Positions 1 through 8,452 of a stretch of 49,542 nt of DNA are shown here, one piece after another. The notes beneath the pieces were generated by a model. That model worked only from the letters and a program-made list of their open reading frames with translations, did no database searches and had not been told where the DNA came from. A program made the translations under genes and the position numbers. The stretch comes from 188UL27-1 sp038526275 (GTDB lineage: Bacteria; Pseudomonadota; Alphaproteobacteria; Rhodobacterales; Rhodobacteraceae): positions 1 through 49,542 of the forward strand of contig JBCBGY010000008.1 in assembly GCA_038526275.1 (NCBI GenBank), written 5' to 3'. Every line of letters starts with the position of its first letter. The first letter of the stretch is position 1.

Positions 1-1463
1 GCGGCGAACTGGCCCACAGTCTTTTCCAGGCGTGCCGTAAGATTGGCCAGTTGCCTGTCTTCCATCTGGCGCAACTGCAGCGACATTTCTTCTTTGTCGA
101 CTGGCGCAATCGTGTCGCCTTCAACCCGCATCGAAACCACTTGCCCGGAGGCTTTGATCCCGCTGACAAGGTTCATGGCGCGCTTGGCGATACGTTCCAG
201 CATTTCCTGGCCGACACCTTCAACCACCCGTTCCGAAATGGCATCGAAAAGATCGGGAAGGCCGGACAATTCCCAGACCATTTCTTGAGGCGACAATTCC
301 TCTTCGGCGTCGGGCAATACGGCATCGGCCCATGACAACAGCGAAGAGGCGCTGTCATCGACAATGTCGCCCATGTCGCCTGTCAGAGCCAGATTGGCCC
401 AATAGGCGCTACCAAAGATGATTTGCGGATCTTTCGGTCCGGCATTGTTCAGCAATGTCTCAATGATGCTGTCGCGAATTTCAGGAACTTGCTCGGTTGG
501 ATTGGAAAGCTCATCGATCCGGTTGACGAAGATGATCACTTCGCGTGCTTTGACATTGGCGATCATCCGGATCAGCGCCATATCGGTCGATGTCAGCGCC
601 TGGTGCGCCGACAGGACCACAACGCAGGTGCGGCTGTCCCTCAGTGCGTTGATCGTGATCTGCTCGCGGATCATGAATGTATCGTTCACGCCGGGCGTGT
701 CGCGGATGCAAAGCGGCATTGGAATGCCAGGGCGTCCGAGATAAAGGTCAGCGGATTTCGTGATGTCGGCGAAGCGGCCCTGCTGGTTCGACGTAGGATC
801 AACTTCTTCCTCGTCGTCAAAGTCATCGCCCAGGCACACATAACGCTGGATCAAGTCTTCGTCGAAATAGCCGTAATCGTGTTTTTGACCCAAAAGCAGT
901 TCGAATTTACGACCCAGTCGCTGCCGGGTCTTTTCGCGCATCTCAGCGATCTGCTCGCGTACTTTTTCGAGTTCTTCATCGGCGCCCGCGCGGCTGGCCA
1001 ATTCACCAATTCGCCCACCGTCATCGACGAGATGATCCCATTCGTCCATGTTGAAGAACTGAAATGAAGCAGCGGCACCTTCGTCATGCTCGGACGAATT
1101 CAGGTGAAGCGATGTTACGACGGAGGTCCATGGGTTCACATCCGCTGGCAGCAGTTCCGGCTTCGCAACCATTGCATTCACAAGGGACGTCTTGCCGGCC
1201 TTGATCTGCCCGATCATCGTGATCTGTGGTTCCAAGGCAAACAGTTGCTTCTGCAGGCGATGCGCCTTCTTGGCCGTATCCTCGCCACCAATCTCGCCAA
1301 TCTCTTCGAGGGCACGGCTGAAGGATTGTAGGCGGTCAGAGAAAGAATAGAGCTTGTCGAGCCCCAGGTGCAAATGGGGCTCATATTCCGGCTCTTCCGG
1401 ACCGGGCATCTCTGCCACCGTATTTTCCATCGTCACGTCATCCACCTGTCGCACCCTAGACAT
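1..1463 (-). CDS. Dynamin-like GTPase, C-terminus beyond the window
   Basis: The gene runs off the left edge, so at least 487 residues are visible. The GTPase motifs are clear: P-loop GQIKAGKTS at residues 85-93, switch II DTPG at 255-258 and NRID (the N/TKxD base-specificity motif) at 314-317. A long insert rich in acidic and Gln/Arg residues separates the P-loop from DTPG, as in the dynamin superfamily of large membrane-acting GTPases. The start at 1463 is preceded by AGGGG about 9 nt upstream; an ATG at 1430 is an alternative. It is the last visible gene of a minus-strand run kinase-FHA-PP2C-GTPase, 137 nt after the previous stop. A role in membrane remodelling is a family-based inference; regulation by the neighbouring kinase is inferred from context only. 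Confidence 0.8.
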   Translation of the reverse strand, partial: MSRVRQVDDVTMENTVAEMPGPEEPEYEPHLHLGLDKLYSFSDRLQSFSRALEEIGEIGGEDTAKKAHRLQKQLFALEPQITMIGQIKAGKTSLVNAMVAKPELLPADVNPWTSVVTSLHLNSSEHDEGAAASFQFFNMDEWDHLVDDGGRIGELASRAGADEELEKVREQIAEMREKTRQRLGRKFELLLGQKHDYGYFDEDLIQRYVCLGDDFDDEEEVDPTSNQQGRFADITKSADLYLGRPGIPMPLCIRDTPGVNDTFMIREQITINALRDSRTCVVVLSAHQALTSTDMALIRMIANVKAREVIIFVNRIDELSNPTEQVPEIRDSIIETLLNNAGPKDPQIIFGSAYWANLALTGDMGDIVDDSASSLLSWADAVLPDAEEELSPQEMVWELSGLPDLFDAISERVVEGVGQEMLERIAKRAMNLVSGIKASGQVVSMRVEGDTIAPVDKEEMSLQLRQMEDRQLANLTARLEKTVGQFA

Positions 1464-1600
1464 ACCACAGCCCCTTGCTTTCAGGAGCACACGAAACACT
1501 TGGTTCTCTAGTGCATCACTGTTCACATTTCGATAATGTATCAACTAGGGCACTTTTAAGGCCACGGCAGGGTTAAACTCGGCGAAACCCCGCTTGGGCT

Positions 1601-3199
1601 CTAAGATATACGTGATTCAAATTCGCGTTTAACTTGTGTCAGCACAGTGATGGCTTCTTCAGTCGAACTATCTGCACCTTCAATATGCAGTAGCTGCATC
1701 AGATCAGCCGCATCCAACGCGGTTTCCATAGCGTCCGAAATATCCGGATCATCTTCACCAATATGCGTTAACTGATCGGTCAGCCAATCGGCAGCTTCAA
1801 GGCAACGATCCATAACCACAGGCGCAGCTTTGCCATTGAGCTTCTGATTTTCTTCCAGGATCTGGGTCGCCTGATCCCGCAAATAGGTCACGGCTTTCGT
1901 ATAAAAGTTCTTCGCCTCGTCGCTCACGTTCGGCGCGTCAGGGGCAGGCGCTTTCGCCGTTTCCTTAGCGGGCTGTCCGCCTTTTTCGACAAAGAGAAAC
2001 TCATCGACCGAACTTGGCCCGACCGGTTCGGTCACCGGATCGGTGGTGGCCTTCTGTCGTTTGGCCCGTTTGCCTTGGGCCTTTTCACCTTGGATATCGA
2101 TGATGTCAGCGGAGCGACGCACAGACACGCGTGGCCGACGCTTGGGTTTGGCTGGCGCGGCTGCAGGCGTTTGCCCAGTCTCGTCCGAGCTGGCAGGAAT
2201 ATGTTTGGGCGCTGGCTGCTCATTCAAAAGCGCAGATTTGGTGACCCGCTTCGCGACCCGGACTTTCGCTTTGGGCTTCGCCTGTTTTTCCACCTTTGGG
2301 GCGGGTTGCGAGATCTTAGACCGCGCCGGTCGTGGTGGTTCGTCGGGGATCAGTTCGGTATTGTAATCACGGGGATCCAAACCGCTTTTTACAAGCAGCA
2401 GATCAAATGCATCAATGGCGGCCTGCTGACCCTGCTGCACTTGACGCAACATGGCGCGGATCAGCTTGCGGCCACCGCTGGCGTCAAGCCTGGCCTTGTC
2501 GACACTGCCGTCTTCACCGCGCGCGGCGATCGCTTCCGTTGTGGAGAGCGGCATAATGTCGAGGAATTCTGCATCTGTCTCGTTCTCGAACTGTTTGATT
2601 CGTTCGTTCAGCACGCCTTGGCTGGTCAGTTCATCCGCCTTGGTGACGGCGAGAACCCCATGGTCCTTAAGCCGGTCTGGCATGACGGACCACAGATATT
2701 GTTCCAGAACATCGAACTCTTGGGTGCACCATACGGCGATATCCGAACGATCCGCGGCCCAGGACAGGGCACGCTTCTGTTCGGCGACCTCCGTGCCCAT
2801 CACGACCTCCATGATAGAGATCTTGCGCAAAGCGGGCAGGGGAAGCTCGATTTCCACAAAAACCGGATCTTCTGTGGCCACGACTTCCGCGTGGAAGTCA
2901 TCACGCGTTTGCTTGGTGCCATCGGGTAGAATCGAGATACACCTTGCTGAATCCCCCCAACGCAGTTGAAGGGTCGGCAGGGGAATACCGGCCGGGATAA
3001 CCTCATCGCCGGCCAGAAAATTCAGCACGGTGGATTTCCCGACTGCGCTGAGCCCCAAAACGGACACCCGCACAGGCGTGATGAGTTTGGTGCGATAAAG
3101 CTGCACCTTCTCGATAACATCGTCCGCTAAGTCGCCTGAGGCGATCGCTGCGTCGATCCGTGCGAGCGCCACCAGGGCGGCGTCGGGCTTTTTGTTCAC
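1601..3199 (-). CDS. P-loop GTPase with basic linker, distinct from the dynamin-like one
   Basis: 532 residues. The P-loop GLSAVGKS lies at 49-56 and TKAD (base specificity) at 186-189, so this is a GTPase of the dynamin/TRAFAC kind. The region where DxxG is expected reads EVVMGT, so switch II is poorly conserved. Residues about 290-370 are Lys/Arg/Pro-rich and probably disordered, followed by an acidic helical C-terminal region. The start codon is GTG and overlaps the PP2C stop by 4 nt, which implies translational coupling. I do not recognise a named family. Pairing with the second GTPase downstream suggests a hetero-oligomeric machine, but that is inference. Confidence 0.75.
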   Translation of the reverse strand: MNKKPDAALVALARIDAAIASGDLADDVIEKVQLYRTKLITPVRVSVLGLSAVGKSTVLNFLAGDEVIPAGIPLPTLQLRWGDSARCISILPDGTKQTRDDFHAEVVATEDPVFVEIELPLPALRKISIMEVVMGTEVAEQKRALSWAADRSDIAVWCTQEFDVLEQYLWSVMPDRLKDHGVLAVTKADELTSQGVLNERIKQFENETDAEFLDIMPLSTTEAIAARGEDGSVDKARLDASGGRKLIRAMLRQVQQGQQAAIDAFDLLLVKSGLDPRDYNTELIPDEPPRPARSKISQPAPKVEKQAKPKAKVRVAKRVTKSALLNEQPAPKHIPASSDETGQTPAAAPAKPKRRPRVSVRRSADIIDIQGEKAQGKRAKRQKATTDPVTEPVGPSSVDEFLFVEKGGQPAKETAKAPAPDAPNVSDEAKNFYTKAVTYLRDQATQILEENQKLNGKAAPVVMDRCLEAADWLTDQLTHIGEDDPDISDAMETALDAADLMQLLHIEGADSSTEEAITVLTQVKREFESRIS

Positions 3200-4137
3200 T
3201 TCTTGCTACCGGCGACCAGCTTTGTCGGCGGCTCCTGATAGTCCGGCAAGTTGACCACGTCAGAATATGGCACGGCTTTCGTCCCGTTCGCAGATCCCAA
3301 GCTATTGCGACTCTTCGGCGCTCGTGCCAGCCGCTTGTAGCGCTCGATGTGATTGACTTTCACAATCGAGAACGAGACATTGTCTTGATCGGGATCATCG
3401 AGTGAGTCAATTGCTGCAAGCAACAATCTCGAAATCTCGGCGCTACTTTTCCGACGATTTTTGACGACGATGCGTTCGATCTGGTGATTTTCCAGATATT
3501 GCAATCCATCGCTGGACACGATGACGATGTCGCCTTCCCGCATTTCCAGCGGTTTGTCGGGGCAATCGATCTTGGCGACCTGTTCGCCCAGGATCACCGA
3601 CGTCAGGCAGTTCCGGTCAGGGTGATTCTTGCCCACTTCCGGGTCCATGAGGCCGGATTTGATCATGAAATCGATCTGCGGCGCCATGGAATGATCTTCA
3701 TTCAGCTGCGACATCTTCCCACCACGGAACAAATAAAGCGGTGAGTCGCCAATCGACATCCAAAACAACCGATCCTCGACCAGGACGACAGCCACCAGCG
3801 TGGCGCCCATACCGTGGGTTTCGGGATTATTACTCACATGGCCGCGAACCGATGAATTGGCCGCATCAACAGCTGTGTGCAGGTAATCGGGGATTTCCAG
3901 TTCGTAGTCCAAAAAGTTTGGACTTTGGAATTTCAGTTCGCTGTAGACTTCCGTCAGAACGATTTTACTCGCCACGTCACCAGCGGCATGGCCTCCCATA
4001 CCGTCAGCCAAGACGACGAAGCCGCTGTCGGAGCCCACCGGGAAATCGGTGACAACTGCGTCTTCCTGATATTCTCTACCGCCGCGCGATATGGCAGACG
4101 CCACATCAAAGCGCGGTTCAGGCGATCGCCACATCAT
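3196..4137 (-). CDS. PP2C-family Ser/Thr protein phosphatase
   Basis: About 313 residues of the PPM/PP2C metal-dependent phosphatase fold. Visible motifs are REYQED near the N-terminus, VLADGMGGHAAG (metal-binding Asp), GATLVAVVL, SIGDSPLYLF, VSSDGLQ and a final DNVS with the last metal-binding Asp. The C-terminal 60 residues are a basic extension. The start is taken at 4137 (a second ATG at 4134) because GGAGGAG sits 4 nt upstream, inside the last codons of the FHA gene. An in-frame ATG at 4239 would give a long unrelated N-terminus. It should reverse phosphorylation by the kinase encoded at 5074-8205; the pairing of kinase, FHA and PP2C is the standard Thr-phosphorylation toolkit known from type VI secretion loci. 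Confidence 0.9.
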   Translation of the reverse strand: MMWRSPEPRFDVASAISRGGREYQEDAVVTDFPVGSDSGFVVLADGMGGHAAGDVASKIVLTEVYSELKFQSPNFLDYELEIPDYLHTAVDAANSSVRGHVSNNPETHGMGATLVAVVLVEDRLFWMSIGDSPLYLFRGGKMSQLNEDHSMAPQIDFMIKSGLMDPEVGKNHPDRNCLTSVILGEQVAKIDCPDKPLEMREGDIVIVSSDGLQYLENHQIERIVVKNRRKSSAEISRLLLAAIDSLDDPDQDNVSFSIVKVNHIERYKRLARAPKSRNSLGSANGTKAVPYSDVVNLPDYQEPPTKLVAGSKK

Positions 4138-5014
4138 CGCTCTCCTCCGAACCACCGTTTTCGTCCGACCAGTTAAAATTCTCATCGCAAAGTGCAACGA
4201 AGCGAAGGGTCGTTTCACCAAGCCGGATTGTATCGCCATCAGACAGAGGCTCTGTGCTGATGACAGGTTTGTCGTTCAGGCGGACAATGTTGGACTTCCC
4301 ACCATGTCCCAAAAGGAACTTATGAGTTTCCGGATCATAAGCCACCGCTGCATGGTTTTGCCGGGATATGGCCGTATCGCCAAAGTCAAGCTGGACAGCT
4401 TGATCCTCCCCCCGTCCAATCTGCGACATGCCCGCCACCAGGGCAAAGGATTCACCGCGCCCTGGGCCTTCGATCACAATCACCCAGCCCACTGGAAATT
4501 TGGCGCGACCAACCTGTGCGGATTTGGCGTTTCCATCGAACAGCCCCACCACGTCACTTTCGGTCTTTTCAAAGCCCAGTAGGCGGGTCTTGGTCCGACT
4601 TGGACGCCGACCACTTTGCGGTCGTCCGCCACCTTCTGCAGCCGCAGCCGCTGCGGCGGCTTGTTTTCCGCGGGTCGATGGCACGGTCGCACGCTGGCGC
4701 GTCGGTGGTGCAGATGGCTGTTCAGACGGGTTTTCATCCATGTCCCAGACATAGACCCGCGATTTGTCGTCCAGCGCCGCATCGGGAGCCAGCGTTTCGC
4801 GCGGCATAACATCATCAGAAGGCCGCAATGACTGTGCAAGGGCCTGCGGAGAGGTCTCCGGCGCCAAGTTCGGGCGCGTGCCACGGCGGCTGGCAGCCGG
4901 CGGCGTCGCAACAACTTCATCCATCGGTGGAACGGGGGGCTCACCCGATGTATCTTTGACATTCGACTTGGACCGCTTTGCTTTTCTAGCAAGGATGTCG
5001 CGAATGAATTTCAT
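4118..5014 (-). CDS. FHA-domain phosphothreonine-binding protein
   Basis: 298 residues. The C-terminal FHA domain (about 177-275) shows the canonical residues: IGRG with Arg201, then SRQNH with Ser217, Arg218 and His221, and Asn242. The N-terminal 170 residues look disordered, Pro/Ser/Thr-rich with an eight-Ala tract at about 119-126. A short conserved-looking stretch RTKTRLLGFEKTE at 140-152 holds three Thr and could be the phosphorylated segment, but that is a guess. The start at 5014 has GGAGG 8 nt upstream. The gene follows the kinase by 60 nt and overlaps the phosphatase start by about 20 nt. Its likely role is to read Thr phosphorylation and relay it to the downstream GTPases. Confidence 0.88.
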   Translation of the reverse strand: MKFIRDILARKAKRSKSNVKDTSGEPPVPPMDEVVATPPAASRRGTRPNLAPETSPQALAQSLRPSDDVMPRETLAPDAALDDKSRVYVWDMDENPSEQPSAPPTRQRATVPSTRGKQAAAAAAAAEGGGRPQSGRRPSRTKTRLLGFEKTESDVVGLFDGNAKSAQVGRAKFPVGWVIVIEGPGRGESFALVAGMSQIGRGEDQAVQLDFGDTAISRQNHAAVAYDPETHKFLLGHGGKSNIVRLNDKPVISTEPLSDGDTIRLGETTLRFVALCDENFNWSDENGGSEESDDVAIA

Positions 5015-5073
5015 GGGTTTGGCCTCCGTATTTCGTGCGGCAGGTACTGGGGCGGTAAATGTCTGGTCATGAC

Positions 5074-8000
5074 TTAATTACTGCGTTCCGCGTCACCGTC
5101 CAAATTATTCGCATTTTTGAACGACGTTACCCACATGGCATCATTCCTGTGTACCGCAAAGCTGAATTGATTGCGGCCAGCCGAAAGTTCACGCTCGAAA
5201 AAGTCCCTGATTGAGTGGCGTTGATCGAAGGTTTCGTTCGTCTGCATGTAAAGCCTGATAATGTCGCCAACCTGCAAATCCGTGTCGACCTCATCGGGCA
5301 GATGAACAACGCTCGTCGTCCACCCGTCGGCGCCAGGTTCGGATTTGAAACGCGTGCCGTTCAGCAATGCGAATTCCTGAGCCACAGGAAGGCTAGCCAA
5401 CAACGTCTCTTCGACGGTGCCTCCCGGAGCGATCAAGCCAAACGCGACGGTGACGCTGGTTTCCTCTCCAATCGACATCGTTTCCCGCAAGGTTGGGGAG
5501 ATCTCTGAAGCCTGCGAAATCGGTTGACCATTGACGGACACGATCTCCGTGCCAGGGACCATCCAAGGCTCTGCTGTATCTTCAGTCGAAGCGATGACGA
5601 CACCTGTGCCGTTGGCCACTGTGAACGGTAAGTCTACCGTCCAGCCTGACAGAACAAAGGGTCCGGCAGCCGAGGCGTTTTCTTCCTCGATGGGCGTATA
5701 TCCGATGACCGGTTCGTCAAGCGAAGATACGGAAACCTCTTCGCCCACGATACTATCGACGGCCAAATCGCTGCTCCCAAGGCGGTTGCTTACCGGAATA
5801 GGAGCGGGGATCGTGTCTTCGACTGTAGATAAAGTGTCTTGTGCGCCATCAAGCGCTGAGGTCGGTGCGCCAGACGGGGCCCGATTGGCCAGTGCGGCAC
5901 TGCCATTGCTTGAAGGTACATCGTCAGCCGCTACGTCCAGATTGGCCGTTACAACGTCGCTAGGCGTGCTGCTGTCGGCGCGTTCCGCGATGCCGCGTGT
6001 GGCTGCGGGAGTATCAGTTGATCGGTCGGCGGCTGCGACACTTTCCGGAGCAGCTTCGGGTACCGTAACAACCGGGGTCTGTTCTGCCGTTACGCTCTCA
6101 GGGGTTTGTTCGGCAACAGCCACATCCGCGGCAGACTGGTCAATTGCTGCTGCTGGAGCTTGCTCAGCCACGGTTGCGCGCGCTGTTTCGGACGTCGCGA
6201 TGTTTACCGGCGTTTGCTCGGCCACTGCGATGTTCGCCGAGTCCTGATCCGACGCGACGCGATCCGCTTTTTCTCCGTTGCTCGGCGACAGGGGAGTCGG
6301 TACTGCGACTGGCCCGTCTGCCAGATTTGCCTCTGCGGAACCTGTGACCGTATCGGGCCCCGGCTGTTCCAAGGGCTGCTCCGTCTCAGTCGCGGTCAAG
6401 CGCTCGGGTGCCGAGGCATTTTCCGACGCTGCGGGCGTCTCGGTCTCCGCGAGGGTTTGAGCGGGCGTCGTACGCTCTGCTTCTGTCGTGTCGGCAATTG
6501 TGCTGGCATTGGCGTTGGGAACAGGCGTTTCCGTAATGACGTCGGTCGGTTCGCTTGGTTCCGTTTGCTGGTCTGCTACTGCCACCTGCTCGGTCTTTTC
6601 CGAAGGCGCGGTGGGGGCTGCGGCCGCTTCGTTCGGCGAGGTCGGGTCGGGCGCGGCAGTGTCCGCACTGGCGCTTTCCGTCTGACCGCGGTTGGCGACA
6701 ACAGAATTTACCGGCTCAACCGCTTCACCCGCATCAACTTGGTCAACCTCTGTGGGTTGTACGCGACCGTCGATCGGGCTCGGCGCCGACGCGACGGATG
6801 TATCAGTTTCCTGCTGGCTGGCGGCAGGTGGAGCGACCGTGGCCTGGCCGGTATCAACCGATTCAGTCTGCTCATCGGACGGCGTAACGTCACTGCTTGT
6901 CAGCAGTCCAGTCTGGGTGACAACGACCCCGCCGGCAATAAGGGCGACCAAGGCGACCGAGGCCAAAAGCAGCCCGGTCTTGCTTTTCTTCTTTTCCGAA
7001 TGCCCGGCGCCTGCAAGCGCCACGCGTTCGGCCGCATCCAGCCCAGCGACTTTGGATCGAGTGCGACGGCTGGCATTATTGGCGTCGACCCGCGTTTTAA
7101 CACGGCTTTTCACCCTGCGCGGTTGAACGGTTGAGGCAGGTGCCGTGGGTTTAGGCGTTTCCCGCTTGGCTGGTTCAGGCTCGTCTTCAGCAGAACTGAC
7201 CAGGCTGGCAATCTTCGTATTGATCTCTGCGTCACCCTGCGCGGCGCGTAAGGCGGCTTCAACCCGCTTTTCTTCCAGGATCAGATCTTTCCATTCCTTG
7301 GCGGATTGAAGACGGTCCTTTGGCAGGACTTTCAATGCCTTATCAATGGCTTCCAGGAAGTACTTCTCGTAACCGGTGATGCCCGAAAGCTTGGTCATCG
7401 GTTCGTAGGGATCTTCTTCTCCACTTGCCACAGCAGCCAAACGGGCCTGGCTGTTCGGAGGTGTGTCGCCGGTGATCACGTGGTAGAAGGTGGCCCCCAA
7501 CGCATATAAATCGCTCGACGGACTTTGATCGCTTCCAGCGATATAGAATTCCTGAGGAGAGTAGCCGTCCTTGACCACGCGCATTGCCGAAAGAACGCGG
7601 CTGGCCTTGGTGGCTTGCTCGCGCGCGGCACCAAAGTCGATCAGAACCGGCTTATTGCCAGCATCCAGAAGAATGTTGTCCGGCGAGATGTCCCGGTGCA
7701 GCATTTCAGCCTGGTGGATGAATTCGACCGCATCCAGGATCTGGATGAGCATCGTCTCCACGTCTTTGGGCTGAAGCTTGCTGCCTTCATCTTCCAACGT
7801 ATCCAGCAGATCACGGCCTTCGATGAAATCGAGCGCCATATATGCGGTGTCGTTGTCTTCAAAAACCTGGTGAACGCCGACGATGTTGGGGTGGTCCAAC
7901 TTGGCAAGGCTGCGCGCCTCTTGCACGAACAGGCGAACGATTGACTTGAGTTCGGCCTGGTGCGCCCGCGACCGCGCATGGACGATCGTGTCGCTCCGCC

Positions 8001-8205
8001 GACAGAAGGTACCAGGGAAGCATTCCTTGATGACGATTTTGCGGTCAAGACTGTCGCGCGCCAAATAGGTGATGCCGAAACCACCGGCGTTGATAAAACG
8101 CTCGATAGTGTACTGACCATGCATCAACGTCGTGCCGGGCTTCAGCTCGTCGTTGAAGGTCTCTTCGGTCTCGTCGACTACTTCTTGTTTGATTGCAGAA
8201 GCCAT
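5074..8205 (-). CDS. Membrane Ser/Thr protein kinase with periplasmic PDZ-like tail
   Basis: 1043 residues. The cytoplasmic kinase domain (about 30-310) has the Gly loop NAGGFGITYLA (39-49), catalytic Lys60 in VIKE, alpha-C Glu96, HRDISPDN with Asp172 and Asn177, and DFG at 190-192. One transmembrane helix lies at about 411-430, after a Lys-rich patch. A roughly 400-residue Ala/Thr/Glu/Pro/Ser-rich linker follows, with repeated VAEQTP-like units, then a folded C-terminal part (about 850-1043) containing two PDZ-like segments (for example GTEIVSVNGQPIS and LQVGDIIRLY). The kinase is therefore predicted to sense something in the periplasm or envelope and signal inward. It is the first gene of the FHA/PP2C/GTPase block. 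Confidence 0.88.
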   Translation of the reverse strand: MASAIKQEVVDETEETFNDELKPGTTLMHGQYTIERFINAGGFGITYLARDSLDRKIVIKECFPGTFCRRSDTIVHARSRAHQAELKSIVRLFVQEARSLAKLDHPNIVGVHQVFEDNDTAYMALDFIEGRDLLDTLEDEGSKLQPKDVETMLIQILDAVEFIHQAEMLHRDISPDNILLDAGNKPVLIDFGAAREQATKASRVLSAMRVVKDGYSPQEFYIAGSDQSPSSDLYALGATFYHVITGDTPPNSQARLAAVASGEEDPYEPMTKLSGITGYEKYFLEAIDKALKVLPKDRLQSAKEWKDLILEEKRVEAALRAAQGDAEINTKIASLVSSAEDEPEPAKRETPKPTAPASTVQPRRVKSRVKTRVDANNASRRTRSKVAGLDAAERVALAGAGHSEKKKSKTGLLLASVALVALIAGGVVVTQTGLLTSSDVTPSDEQTESVDTGQATVAPPAASQQETDTSVASAPSPIDGRVQPTEVDQVDAGEAVEPVNSVVANRGQTESASADTAAPDPTSPNEAAAAPTAPSEKTEQVAVADQQTEPSEPTDVITETPVPNANASTIADTTEAERTTPAQTLAETETPAASENASAPERLTATETEQPLEQPGPDTVTGSAEANLADGPVAVPTPLSPSNGEKADRVASDQDSANIAVAEQTPVNIATSETARATVAEQAPAAAIDQSAADVAVAEQTPESVTAEQTPVVTVPEAAPESVAAADRSTDTPAATRGIAERADSSTPSDVVTANLDVAADDVPSSNGSAALANRAPSGAPTSALDGAQDTLSTVEDTIPAPIPVSNRLGSSDLAVDSIVGEEVSVSSLDEPVIGYTPIEEENASAAGPFVLSGWTVDLPFTVANGTGVVIASTEDTAEPWMVPGTEIVSVNGQPISQASEISPTLRETMSIGEETSVTVAFGLIAPGGTVEETLLASLPVAQEFALLNGTRFKSEPGADGWTTSVVHLPDEVDTDLQVGDIIRLYMQTNETFDQRHSIRDFFERELSAGRNQFSFAVHRNDAMWVTSFKNANNLDGDAERSN

Positions 8206-8393
8206 ATCTCACCCAACTCATGACCATGTCCCGGCCAAACACGCAGTCTTACCTGAACCGGCATCCCCTCTATCCCCCTAGAATTTGTCCTAATCGTGAT
8301 GGTACTTAGTTTTTTTGGCGTCGGGAATACCGTCTTCAAACCCGACTTTACACACAGTACAGAAACAATTGCCTGAAAAAAAACAGTTTTCGG

Positions 8394-8417
8394 AGGTAAG
8401 TGCGCGGCCTTTTACCT
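8394..8417. terminator. Possible weak terminator after phnF
   Basis: AGGTAA and TTACCT form a 6-bp inverted repeat with a 12-nt loop. On the minus strand, the direction of phnF transcription, an eight-T tract follows about 10 nt later (plus strand A-tract near 8377-8384). The spacing is long for a classical Rho-independent terminator, so this is tentative. The rest of 8206-8452 holds another inverted repeat, GTCGGG...CCCGAC with a 15-nt loop at about 8324-8350, and presumably the kinase promoter, which I could not place. Confidence 0.3.
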
Positions 8418-8452
8418 AAAGTGACATGTCGTTTGAATGCCACATCCCCTGT

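Noticed and set aside
6061..6250. Tandem repeat or CRISPR-like array in the kinase gene
   Set aside because: The repeats are imperfect, in frame and encode the VAEQTP-like linker units, so they are a protein-level repeat.
6106..7134. 342-codon plus-strand frame opposite the kinase linker
   Set aside because: Low-complexity Arg/Cys/Gly-rich translation caused by the repetitive linker of the kinase on the other strand.
1..8205. Type VI secretion locus
   Set aside because: Kinase, FHA and PP2C are shared with T6SS control modules, but no Tss structural gene is visible in the window.
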